A DNA stretch of 64,000 nt. It comes from Nocardia sp. alder85J. GTDB taxonomy: Bacteria; Actinomycetota; Actinomycetes; Mycobacteriales; Mycobacteriaceae. Made by a program: the position numbers and the translations under genes. The notes beneath the pieces were generated by a model that did no database searches, was not told the origin of the DNA, and was given only the letters and a program-made list of their open reading frames with translations. The DNA lies in contig NZ_JAIUCZ020000003.1 of the NCBI RefSeq assembly GCF_020176955.2, positions 806,001-870,000 of the forward strand. Direction: 5' to 3'. Each line of letters opens with the position of its first letter. Position 1 is the first letter of the stretch. Shown here piece after piece: positions 24,959 through 32,225 of the stretch.

Positions 24959-26509
24959 ATGAGCTACCGGGAGGTGTCGGTGATCGAGATCAGGGAGATG
25001 CTGCGGCTGTGGCTGCAGGGCCGCGGGCTACGGGAGGTAGCGCGGCTGTCGGCGGTCGATCGGAAGACCGCGCGGCGATACATCGAGATGGCCCAGTCGT
25101 GCGGGATGGACCGTGACGGCGGCGTCGAGCAACTGACCGACGACCTGCTGGCCACGGTGGTCACCGGGGTCCGCCGGGCCCGCCCGAACGGCAGAAGCGA
25201 TGCCTGGGAGGCCGTTGCCGGCCAGTCCGAGCAGATCAAGGCGTGGATGGAGCAGGGCCTGACCCTGACCAAGATCCACGTCCTGCTGGGCCGGCACGGG
25301 GTGGTGGTGTCGTATCGGACGTTACATCGCTACGCCACAACCGAATTGGGGTTCGGGAAGAAACGCGCGACGGTCCGGGTGGCGGACTGCGAGCCCGGGG
25401 CCGAGGTTCAGGTCGACTTCGGCCGCCTCGGGCTGCTCACCGACGCCGAAGGCAAGGGCAGGGTGGTGAAGGGCCTGATCTTCACCGCGGTGTATTCGCG
25501 GCACGTGTTCGTCTATCCGACGTTCCGGGAGACGTTGAACGATGTGATCGCCGGGTTCGAAGCGGCGTGGGTGTTCTTCGACGGCGTGTTCGCGGTGGTG
25601 ATCCCGGACAACATGAAAGCGATTGTCGATCAGGCGGATTCGACTGATCCGAAGTTGAACGACTCGTTCCGCGAATATGCCGAGTCCCGCGGTTTCGTCG
25701 TGGATCCGGCGCGGGTCCGTTCCCCGCAGGACAAGCCCCGGATCGAACGCTGCGTTCCTTACGTTCGCTCGAATTTCTTTGCCGGAGAACAGTTCCGGGA
25801 TCTCGCGGACTGCCGGGATCGGGCGCAGCGGTGGTGCCGGGACACGGCGGGAATGCGGATCCACGGCACGACCCGCCTGCGGCCGGGTGAGGTGTTCGCA
25901 GCCGACGAGCATCCGTTGCTGAAACCGTTGCCCGACACCGTGTTCGACATCCCGTCTTGGGTGAACCCGAAGGTCGCACCCGACCGGCACGTCCAGGTCG
26001 CCAAGGCCCTCTACAGCGTCCCCGGTGATCTGATCGGGCAGCGCTTGACCGCGCGGGTCGATGCGGCGACGGTGAAGCTCTACTTCCGCGGCGCCCTGAT
26101 CAAGGTCCACGCCCGCGTCGAGGCCGGGCGGCGGCAGACCGATCCGGCGGACCTGCCCAGCGAGTTGACCGCCTACGCGATGCGGGACCTGAACGCGTTG
26201 GGCCGCACAGCGTTCGATCACGGCCCGCATGTCGGCGCCTACGCCGCGGCCGTGCTCGAGCATCCGCTGCCCTGGACGAAGATGCGGCAGGTCTACCGGC
26301 TGCTCGGCCTGGTCAACCGGCACGGCGAGCACGCGGTCAACGACGCCTGCCGACGCGCGCTGGACGCCGAAGTCGTCGATGTCGGCCTGATCGACCGCAT
26401 GCTGACCCGTGGCAGCGCCGCGGGCGGGCAGCTGACGTTGCTGCCGCCGCCGGCACCGTCACGGTTCGTTCGCTCGACCACTGATTTCTCGGTCCGGAGG
26501 CCCTCATGA
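24959..26509 (+). CDS. istA: IS21-family transposase IstA
   Basis: A 516-residue transposase. The N-terminal helix-turn-helix is LREVARLSAVDRKTARRYIE; the DDE core shows the first Asp in GAEVQVDFGRLGLL and the second in AVVIPDNMKAIVDQAD, with a candidate Glu ~35 residues on. A C-terminal domain follows (RHVQVAKALYSVPGDLIGQR). The stop overlaps the istB start (ATGA), the standard IS21 arrangement. No frameshift is visible. Confidence 0.93.
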   Translation: MSYREVSVIEIREMLRLWLQGRGLREVARLSAVDRKTARRYIEMAQSCGMDRDGGVEQLTDDLLATVVTGVRRARPNGRSDAWEAVAGQSEQIKAWMEQGLTLTKIHVLLGRHGVVVSYRTLHRYATTELGFGKKRATVRVADCEPGAEVQVDFGRLGLLTDAEGKGRVVKGLIFTAVYSRHVFVYPTFRETLNDVIAGFEAAWVFFDGVFAVVIPDNMKAIVDQADSTDPKLNDSFREYAESRGFVVDPARVRSPQDKPRIERCVPYVRSNFFAGEQFRDLADCRDRAQRWCRDTAGMRIHGTTRLRPGEVFAADEHPLLKPLPDTVFDIPSWVNPKVAPDRHVQVAKALYSVPGDLIGQRLTARVDAATVKLYFRGALIKVHARVEAGRRQTDPADLPSELTAYAMRDLNALGRTAFDHGPHVGAYAAAVLEHPLPWTKMRQVYRLLGLVNRHGEHAVNDACRRALDAEVVDVGLIDRMLTRGSAAGGQLTLLPPPAPSRFVRSTTDFSVRRPS

Positions 26510-27330
26510 CCAGCAGCAGCACACGCCGTCCCGCCGCGGCACCGGCGGCCAAGCCGGTCGAGATCACACCCGAGCTGAAGTCGTTGATGCGCCGGCTCAA
26601 GCTTGGTCAGCTGCTGGATACGCTGCCGGAGCGGCTGGCGCTGGCGCGGTCGAATCGGTTGCCGCACCACGATTTCCTGGAGATGCTGTTCGCCGACGAG
26701 GTCGCCCGCCGGGACCGGGAGTCGCAGCAGCGCCGCGCGAAGACCGCGCACCTGGACCCGCAGATGCAACTGCAGGCTTGGGACGACACGACCGCGGTCA
26801 GCTTCGACCGGGAACTCTGGGCGGAGCTGTGTTCGCTGCGGTTCCTCGCCGACGCCTACAACGTCCTGATCATGGGACCGGTCGGAGTCGGAAAGACGTT
26901 CCTGGCCAACGCATTAGGCCACGTCGCCGTCCGCCGCAACCACACGGTTCACACCGAGCGCGCCGACAAACTGTTCAAACGGCTGCGCGGTTCACGCTTG
27001 GACGGCTCCTACGAGGACGAGATGCGCAAACTCCACCGCGTCGACCTGCTCATCATCGATGACCTGGCCCTGCACCGCCTGGAGGCGCCCGAGACCAACG
27101 ACTTCTACGAGCTGATCGTCGAACGGCACCGCAAAGCATCGACGGTGATCACCAGCAACCGGGAACCACCGGAAATCCTCACCATGATGGCCGACCCGCT
27201 GCTCGCGCAGTCTGCAATGGACCGCTTGCAGTCCGCAGCCTACGAGCTCGTCGTCGAAGGCGAGTCCTACCGGCAGCGGCAGAAGCCCCACCGGGGCCGC
27301 GCGGCCGGCCCAGCCGACGGCTCGGATTGA
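26506..27330 (+). CDS. istB: IS21-family transposition helper ATPase IstB
   Basis: A 274-residue AAA+ ATPase that assists IstA. Walker A is IMGPVGVGKTFLANAL near residue 125, Walker B is VDLLIIDDLALH near residue 180, and sensor-like TVITSNREPPE follows. Translationally coupled to istA by a four-base overlap. A short Pro/Arg-rich tail ends close to the right terminal repeat. Confidence 0.93.
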   Translation: MTSSSTRRPAAAPAAKPVEITPELKSLMRRLKLGQLLDTLPERLALARSNRLPHHDFLEMLFADEVARRDRESQQRRAKTAHLDPQMQLQAWDDTTAVSFDRELWAELCSLRFLADAYNVLIMGPVGVGKTFLANALGHVAVRRNHTVHTERADKLFKRLRGSRLDGSYEDEMRKLHRVDLLIIDDLALHRLEAPETNDFYELIVERHRKASTVITSNREPPEILTMMADPLLAQSAMDRLQSAAYELVVEGESYRQRQKPHRGRAAGPADGSD

Positions 27331-27389
27331 CCGGCAGCCCGGTCATCGGTCACCATCACCACACGGCCCGCGACCGGGCACACCCCGGT

Positions 27390-27436
27390 CCCATGCTCAT
27401 GGCTAACCAGTGGTCCCTTCACCCTGGCAGGCGACA
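27390..27436 (-). repeat. IS21 right terminal repeat
   Basis: On the minus strand it reads TGTCGCCTGCCAGGGTGAAG then GGGACCACTGGTTAGCCATG and AGCATGGGACC, matching the left end apart from a few substitutions and a small gap. Confidence 0.8.
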
Positions 27437-27582
27437 AGGTAGCCGGAGCTTATCGACTACGACCGACGCCAACCCGGGCCACGAAAAGACCGCCGTGACC
27501 TTGGGAAACTGGCTCGATGTGGACGAGCACCATGAGTCCAACAGAAATCACCAGGAACGACAAACTGGGTTGTGCGTCAACC

Positions 27583-27647
27583 TGTGGATAAAGAACTGCA
27601 CAGGATCGCATGAGCTGTTAGGTGATTGTGGATGATTCTGTGGATAA
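27583..27647. promoter_or_regulatory. three DnaA-box-like sites
   Basis: TGTGGATAA at 27583-27591 and 27639-27647 and TGTGGATGA at 27627-27635, all in the same orientation. TTATCCACA is the classical DnaA box, so two sites match it exactly. The last two are 12 bases apart, about one helical turn. Confidence 0.55.
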
Positions 27648-27819
27648 GTTTGGGGTAGCGCCGCTTCGGGCAGCTCACGGCGGATTCTCGTAAGGAAACC
27701 CATGTGGGTAATTTTCCGTACGGCGTGTCGCCGCTCGTGACATCCGGGCGTGTCGGGGGCAGTCTCATGAGCACCCCCACCCTTCCTCATGGCCGAATGG
27801 TCTCGCTCCGGCCGAACGA

Positions 27820-27868
27820 GTCAAGGACCACCTCCGGTGTCCGCTGCGCGGTGCTGCGCATCCTTGAC
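27820..27868. repeat. inverted repeat GTCAAGGA / TCCTTGAC
   Basis: Two perfect 8-bp arms (27820-27827 and 27861-27868) separated by 33 bases of GC-rich sequence. Confidence 0.5.
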
Positions 27869-27925
27869 ACGCCCGACCTCCACTGAGGGCGGCACGTATA
27901 AGGAAGGCCGGGGAAGAGCAGTCGG

Positions 27926-27966
27926 GCGGATAGACAACCTATCCGCGAATTTCGTTGTACCACAAC
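27926..27966. repeat. two adjacent inverted repeats near attR
   Basis: GCGGATAG-ACAAC-CTATCCGC (27926-27946, perfect 8-bp arms) is followed by GTTGT-ACC-ACAAC (27954-27966, perfect 5-bp arms). Candidates are integrase/excisionase arm sites, a nick site or an operator. Confidence 0.55.
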
Positions 27967-28141
27967 AATTTCAGTGAAACAGGCAGATCAGGCGCTTGAT
28001 TCCTCGCCCCATAGCCACGACCGAGCGTAGGCAGCAGGAAAGCAGCGACAGGCTTGCTACACGCGATCCCGCGATGACATTGAACGACCCGGAAGTGCAG
28101 CTCAACGGCACTGTCGAACTACCGCAAGCACACCGGAGCAG

Positions 28142-28204
<63 letters not shown>

Positions 28205-28205
28205 A

Positions 28206-28239
28206 GACGGCCCTGACCTTTTACGAGGTCAGGGCCGTC
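28206..28239 (+). terminator. native tRNA-Pro terminator, displaced by the element
   Basis: Perfect 13-bp stem GACGGCCCTGACC / GGTCAGGGCCGTC with an eight-base loop, two bases after attR. Before integration it would have followed the tRNA gene directly. Confidence 0.85.
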
Positions 28240-28392
28240 GATCGTTTCCGGGCCGGTTCATGACGGCCGATCGGTCGGTGTCGTTCCTTCGGCCGATACC
28301 GGTCCGGTCGACGGCCGCATACCGTTGCGGCAAGTCGGCGTCGAGGTGCGCTCGACGAGGTATTCCCGGCAACCCGATCAAGGAGATTCCCG

Positions 28393-28500
28393 ATGGCGTG
28401 CACGTGTCAATGTGCGTGGTGCAAGGAAGCCCGCACGAACCAGTACTCGAACCACCGGTGCCAGCAGATTCCCAAGTGTCCCCAGACGAAGGCCAGGTAG
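28393..28500 (+). CDS. small Cys-rich, possibly metal-binding protein
   Basis: A 35-residue frame, MACTCQCAWCKEARTNQYSN then HRCQQIPKCPQTKAR, with six cysteines: C3, C5, C7, C10, C23 and C29. The C-x-C-x-C-x2-C cluster recalls bacterial metallothioneins or a small zinc knuckle. AAGGAG lies eight bases before the ATG, a strong ribosome site. It stops 16 bases before the 3' end of the convergent sigma-factor gene. It is not part of the element (it lies outside attR). Function is unproven. Confidence 0.6.
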   Translation: MACTCQCAWCKEARTNQYSNHRCQQIPKCPQTKAR

Positions 28501-28515
28501 TCGGTCCGGGAGCGC

Positions 28516-29412
28516 TCAGCGGCTCATGGTGGTTTCGTGGGCTATACGGGAGAGTTTTTCCGGGTTGCGGACGAAGTAGACGCCGGTGATGCGGCCCTCG
28601 TCCAGGCGGGTGGCGACGATGCCGTCGATCTCGCCGTCGAGGCGGAGCAGGAGGGCGGGGTGGCCGTTGACCTGGGCCGGTTCGGTGGTGACCACGGCGC
28701 CCATCCAGCTGGTGCCGCCGGAGAGGAGGGCGGCGACGGCGGTGCGGCCCAGGACGGGGTGCAGGAAGGCTTGTTTGATGCCGCCGCCGTCGCTGAGGAA
28801 GACCACGTCGGGGGCCAAGAGGTCCAGGAGGCGTTGCAGGTCGCCGGTTTCCACCGCGCGCTGGAAGGCGGCCAGGGTGGCGCGGGTTTCGGCGGGTGAG
28901 ACGGGGCCGCGGGGGCGGCGGGCGGCCACGTGGGTGCGGGCGCGGTGGGCGATCTGGCGGACGGCGGCGGGGGTTTTGGCGACCGCGGTGGCGATCTCGT
29001 CGTAGCTCATGTCGAAGACCTCGCGGAGGACGAAGACCGCGCGTTCGGTGGGGGTCAGGGTCTCCAGGATCAGCAGCATCGCCATCGAGACGTGCTCGGC
29101 CAGTTCGATGTCGTCCGCGACGTCGGGGGCGGTGAGCAGGGGTTCCGGTAGCCAGGGGCCGACGTAGGATTCGCGGCGGCGGCCCAGGGTGCGCAGGCGG
29201 CCGATCGCCTGGCGGGTGGCGATGCGGACCAGGTAGGCGCGGGGGTCGCGAACCTCACCGAGGTCGACGCCCGCCCATTGCAGCCAGGTCTCCTGGAGGA
29301 TGTCCTCGGCGTCGGCGGCGGAGCCGAGCATTTCGTAGGCGACGGTGAACAGCAGGTTGCGGTGGGTGACGAAGGCCGCCGTGGCGGGGTCGAGGTGTTC
29401 GGGGTCCGTCAT
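28516..29412 (-). CDS. ECF RNA polymerase sigma factor, ECF41/SigJ type with SnoaL-like C-domain
   Basis: A 298-residue extracytoplasmic-function sigma factor. Region 2 is TVAYEMLGSAADAEDILQET, region 4 is LREVFDMSYDEIATAVAKTP. The C-terminal ~120 residues form a SnoaL-like domain with the ECF41 hallmarks DGGG (FLSDGGGIKQAF) and NPEKL near the end (YFVRNPEKLSRI; NPDKL in the type members). In ECF41 factors this fused domain controls activity in place of an anti-sigma factor. The ATG at 29412 has AGGAG at good spacing. It is divergent from a flavin reductase gene, its probable target. Confidence 0.92.
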   Translation of the reverse strand: MTDPEHLDPATAAFVTHRNLLFTVAYEMLGSAADAEDILQETWLQWAGVDLGEVRDPRAYLVRIATRQAIGRLRTLGRRRESYVGPWLPEPLLTAPDVADDIELAEHVSMAMLLILETLTPTERAVFVLREVFDMSYDEIATAVAKTPAAVRQIAHRARTHVAARRPRGPVSPAETRATLAAFQRAVETGDLQRLLDLLAPDVVFLSDGGGIKQAFLHPVLGRTAVAALLSGGTSWMGAVVTTEPAQVNGHPALLLRLDGEIDGIVATRLDEGRITGVYFVRNPEKLSRIAHETTMSR

Positions 29413-29470
29413 GGGTCGCTCCTGCTGCCGGGTGTACCTGTCCTGCATACGTGGTCCGGGCGGGGGCGGA

Positions 29471-29518
29471 TGTGACATACGGCGGTGGTGGCGCTCGTCA
29501 CACCGGCGGAGTGTCACA
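29471..29518. promoter_or_regulatory. ECF41-type -35 elements, both strands
   Basis: TGTCACA occurs on the minus strand (29477 down to 29471) facing the sigma gene and on the plus strand (29512-29518) facing the flavin reductase. TGTCACA is the -35 consensus reported for ECF41 promoters. On the minus side CGTA follows at about 19 bases; a clear CGTC -10 was not seen on the plus side. Confidence 0.5.
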
Positions 29519-29554
29519 GGGCGGACGCGGTGCGCCACTTGTGTGTGTCCGGTC

Positions 29555-29580
29555 GGCGGGCGGATGCACATCCGGCCGCC
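29555..29580. repeat. inverted repeat before the flavin reductase gene
   Basis: GGCGGGCGGATG-CA-CATCCGGCCGCC, nearly perfect 12-bp arms, 34 bases upstream of the start. It could be an operator or a leader hairpin. Confidence 0.45.
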
Positions 29581-29613
29581 GGCGCATCTTCCGTGCATCT
29601 CGAGGGATCGACC

Positions 29614-30198
29614 ATGACCACGATCGGCATCATCATCGGCAGTACCCGGCCCGGGCGGCAGGGCGAGGGGGTGGCCCGCTGGGTGCGGGAGCTCGCGACC
29701 GCGCATGCGGGCAACGCCGCGCACTTCGAACTGGTGGACCTGCTGGACCATCGGCTGCCGCTGCTCGACGAACCGGTTCCGGCGGCCCGTGCGGCCGGGA
29801 CGCATCCGCACACCCGGCGCTGGGCCGAGCGGATCGGCGCCTGCGACGCGTTCGTGTTCGTCACGCCGGAGTACAACACCAGCGCGCCTGCCGCGCTGAC
29901 CAACGCGATCGACTATCTGCTCCCGGAATGGGCCGGGAAACCGGTCGGCTACGTCGGATACGGCGTCTACGGTGCGGTGATGGCGATCCACACGCTGCGG
30001 GCGCAGGCGGGGGCGCTGCGGATGGCCGATATCGGGCCGCAGGTGGCGCTCACCCTGGCGGAGGATTTCGTGAACTTCGCCGAATTCCGGCCGCGGGAAT
30101 TGCAGACCGCCCGGCTGCGTGAGCTGCTCGACGAACTGCTGGCCTGGGAGCAGGCGCTCGGCACCCTGCGGGTGGCGACCCAGCGGACCGCATCGTGA
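29614..30198 (+). CDS. NADPH-dependent FMN reductase family protein
   Basis: A 194-residue flavodoxin-fold reductase. FMN phosphate-binding loop GIIIGSTRPGRQGEGVARWV is at the N-terminus, and TPEYNTSAPAALTNAIDYL is the conserved family motif around residue 90. It likely reduces quinones or FMN with NAD(P)H. The ATG at 29614 follows GAGGGATCGACC. It overlaps the next gene by four bases (GTGA), so the two form an operon, probably read by the divergent ECF41 sigma factor. Confidence 0.87.
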   Translation: MTTIGIIIGSTRPGRQGEGVARWVRELATAHAGNAAHFELVDLLDHRLPLLDEPVPAARAAGTHPHTRRWAERIGACDAFVFVTPEYNTSAPAALTNAIDYLLPEWAGKPVGYVGYGVYGAVMAIHTLRAQAGALRMADIGPQVALTLAEDFVNFAEFRPRELQTARLRELLDELLAWEQALGTLRVATQRTAS

Positions 30199-30905
30199 GC
30201 GCGCGCACGGCCGACCTCACGATATTCGGCGCGAACGGCCGGACCGGCCGACTGCTCACCGAGCTCGCGCTGGCCGCCGGGCATCGGGTCACCGCGGTCA
30301 CCCGGCGGCCGGATTCCTTTCCACTGCACCATGATCGGCTCGAGGTGTACCGCGCGGACGTGCTCGATCCGGCGGCGGTCGACGCCGCCGTCGCGGGCCG
30401 GGACGCGGTGTTGTCGGCGCTCGGAGTGCCACCGGGCCGACAACCGATCACCACCTATTCGGCGGGCGTAGCCACCATCGCCGCGGCGATGACCCGGCAC
30501 GAGGTGCGGCGGCTGGTGGTGATCAGCTCGGCCGGGGTGGATCCGCAGCCCTACTCCGACGGCGGGGTGCTGTTCAACCGGGTGCTGTTGCCGCTGGTGA
30601 CCCGGGTGCTGGGCCGGTCCCTGTACGACGACATGCGGCGGATGGAGGCGCTGCTGGACGACGGCGAGCTGGACTGGACGATCGTGCGCCCGAGCGGGCT
30701 GTTCCAGCTGCCCTCGGTCACCGAGTACACCCTGGTCGAGGGCCATGCCGACTGCCGTTTCACCGCGCGGGTGGATCTGGCCGCGAGCATGCTGGCGCTG
30801 CTGGACGACGAGCGGTATGTGCGGCGGGTGGTCAGTGTGGTCACTACGGTCGGCAATCCTGCCCTGCTGCAATGGATTCGACAGGAGGCACTGACAGGGA
30901 GCTGA
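30195..30905 (+). CDS. NAD(P)-binding NmrA/SDR-like protein
   Basis: A 236-residue Rossmann protein of the atypical SDR (NmrA/BVR-B-like) type. The dinucleotide loop is TIFGANGRTGRLLTELAL (GxxGxxG); VVISSAGVDPQPYSDGGVLF and DWTIVRPSGLFQLPSVTEY are typical of the group. The GTG start overlaps the flavin reductase stop. It probably works with that enzyme in a redox-stress or quinone response, an inference from the operon. Confidence 0.83.
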   Translation: MSARTADLTIFGANGRTGRLLTELALAAGHRVTAVTRRPDSFPLHHDRLEVYRADVLDPAAVDAAVAGRDAVLSALGVPPGRQPITTYSAGVATIAAAMTRHEVRRLVVISSAGVDPQPYSDGGVLFNRVLLPLVTRVLGRSLYDDMRRMEALLDDGELDWTIVRPSGLFQLPSVTEYTLVEGHADCRFTARVDLAASMLALLDDERYVRRVVSVVTTVGNPALLQWIRQEALTGS

Positions 30906-30950
30906 GGCCGTCGCCACCTGGGCCTGCCCAGTCGCGGCGGCAGCAGTGGC

Positions 30951-30976
30951 GGCAGCGGCAGCGGCAGCGGCAGCGG
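30951..30976. repeat. short GGCAGC tandem repeat
   Basis: Four perfect GGCAGC hexamers plus two bases, in the gap between two convergent transcription units. It is outside any gene I accept. Confidence 0.7.
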
Positions 30977-31029
30977 ATCAGGTTGATGCCCAGACACTTT
31001 CGGGATGCGCCCGCTGCACCGCGCAGTCC

Positions 31030-32211
31030 TCAGCGAGGCGGGGTGTAGTCGGGCCGGCCCAGGCCCAGGATCTGCTGGGCGATGATGTTGCGGAAGACCT
31101 CCAGGGTGCCGCCGTAGATGCCGCACAGCGGCGCCCAGCGGAACAGGTATTCGGGCCCGCCACCGTCGTCTGCCGCCGCGGCCGCGGTGGGCAGGGCGGC
31201 GGCCGGGCCGAGGATATCCATCAACTCGGGGGCGATGTCGCGCATGGTCTGCGCGATCGCGACCCGGCCGAACACGCCGGGGGCGGACAACGCGGCCTCC
31301 ATCCGGGCGACGCTGCGGCCCAGCCGACAGGCCACCGCGTCGTCGTCCAGGCGACGGCGGCCGTCGGGTCCGGGCCGGGCCACGGTGGCGGCCACGTCGT
31401 CGACGACCGTCGCCATGTACGCGCCGTGGTGGGCCATGATGGAGATGTCCTGGAGGCCGTCCGGCGCGGTCCTGCGGACGCCGTGTTCCTCGTTCAACGG
31501 TCCCTGGAGGACGGCCCAGCCGCCGTTCACCTCGCCGAGGCGGTAGCGGTCCGGCACCCGGACGTCGGTGTAGTGGACGATGTTGGTGCGGTCGCCGTCG
31601 ACGGTGTGGATGCCGTGGATCTCGATGCCCGGTGAGCTCAGCGGCACCAGGAACATGGTGAGGTTGCGGTGCCGCGGCCCGTCGGGGTCGGTGTTCGTGA
31701 TCAGGAAGACGTATCGGCAGTTGTGCGCACCGGTGGTGAACATCTTGGCGCCGTTGATCACCCAGTCGTCACCGTCGCGGACGGCGCGGGTCCGGCAGGT
31801 GGCCACGTCCGATCCGCCGTCGGGTTCGGTGTACCCCAGGCACAGGCGGATGCGGCCGTCGTACACGCCGGGCAGCACCTCCTCGCGCAGTTCGGGGCTG
31901 CCGTGGCGGCGCACCGCGGGCACCACGATGGCGGTGGTGCTCCAGGTCACCCACGGCACGCGGTAGCGCCGTTTCTCCAACTCCCACAACCGGGTTCGCA
32001 CTCGGTCGAAGCCGCCGCCGGCCTCCGGCCGCAGTTCCCCGGCCAGCCAGCCGCCGGCGCCCATCGCCAGATGCACTGCCTCGTCGAAGTTGTCGCCGGT
32101 CGCACGATCGCGGCGGCGCACCTCGTCGGTGACATGGGTGTCGAGGAAGGCCCGCGCCCGGTCCCGGAAGTCCGCGTCCGCGCCGGACAGCTCGACTCGC
32201 GCGAAATCCAT
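31030..32211 (-). CDS. acyl-CoA dehydrogenase
   Basis: A 393-residue flavin-dependent acyl-CoA dehydrogenase. Domain order is normal: alpha-helical N-domain, beta domain with LCLGYTEPDGGSDVATCRTR (the conserved YTEPxxGSD), then TTGAHNCRYVFLITNTDP, and a C-terminal domain with YGGTLEVFRNIIAQQILG. The start MDFARVELSGADADF at 32211 gives the family length. It is 14 bases after the amidohydrolase gene and probably co-transcribed. The substrate is unknown; such enzymes are plentiful in Nocardia sterol and fatty-acid catabolism. Confidence 0.88.
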   Translation of the reverse strand: MDFARVELSGADADFRDRARAFLDTHVTDEVRRRDRATGDNFDEAVHLAMGAGGWLAGELRPEAGGGFDRVRTRLWELEKRRYRVPWVTWSTTAIVVPAVRRHGSPELREEVLPGVYDGRIRLCLGYTEPDGGSDVATCRTRAVRDGDDWVINGAKMFTTGAHNCRYVFLITNTDPDGPRHRNLTMFLVPLSSPGIEIHGIHTVDGDRTNIVHYTDVRVPDRYRLGEVNGGWAVLQGPLNEEHGVRRTAPDGLQDISIMAHHGAYMATVVDDVAATVARPGPDGRRRLDDDAVACRLGRSVARMEAALSAPGVFGRVAIAQTMRDIAPELMDILGPAAALPTAAAAADDGGGPEYLFRWAPLCGIYGGTLEVFRNIIAQQILGLGRPDYTPPR

Positions 32212-32225
32212 GGTGGCTCCTGCCT

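Larger units (their letters stand above)
24792..27436 (+). mobile_element. IS21-family insertion sequence
   Basis: About 2.65 kb with two overlapping genes, istA and istB, and imperfect terminal inverted repeats. The left end reads TGTCGGCTGCCAGG and the right end, on the other strand, TGTCGCCTGCCAGG; similarity continues inward for ~50 bases. The left end also has several copies of GGGACCACCTG-like repeats, typical of IS21 multiple terminal sites. GGTA occurs at or within one base of both outer borders and may be a short target duplication. Both genes look intact. Confidence 0.88.
27437..28141. other. gene-free right arm of the AICE, likely cis-acting region
   Basis: About 700 bases between the IS21 end and attR with no convincing gene. 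It is less GC-rich than its surroundings and contains three DnaA-box-like sites (27583-27647) and several inverted repeats (27820-27966). In related elements, sequences for replication, transfer or arm-site binding lie outside genes, so this is the most likely place for them here. Confidence 0.55.

Noticed and set aside
30951..30976. GGCAGC tandem array as a CRISPR or structural repeat
   Set aside because: Only four hexamers and no spacers; a simple-sequence repeat. No CRISPR array was seen anywhere in the window.
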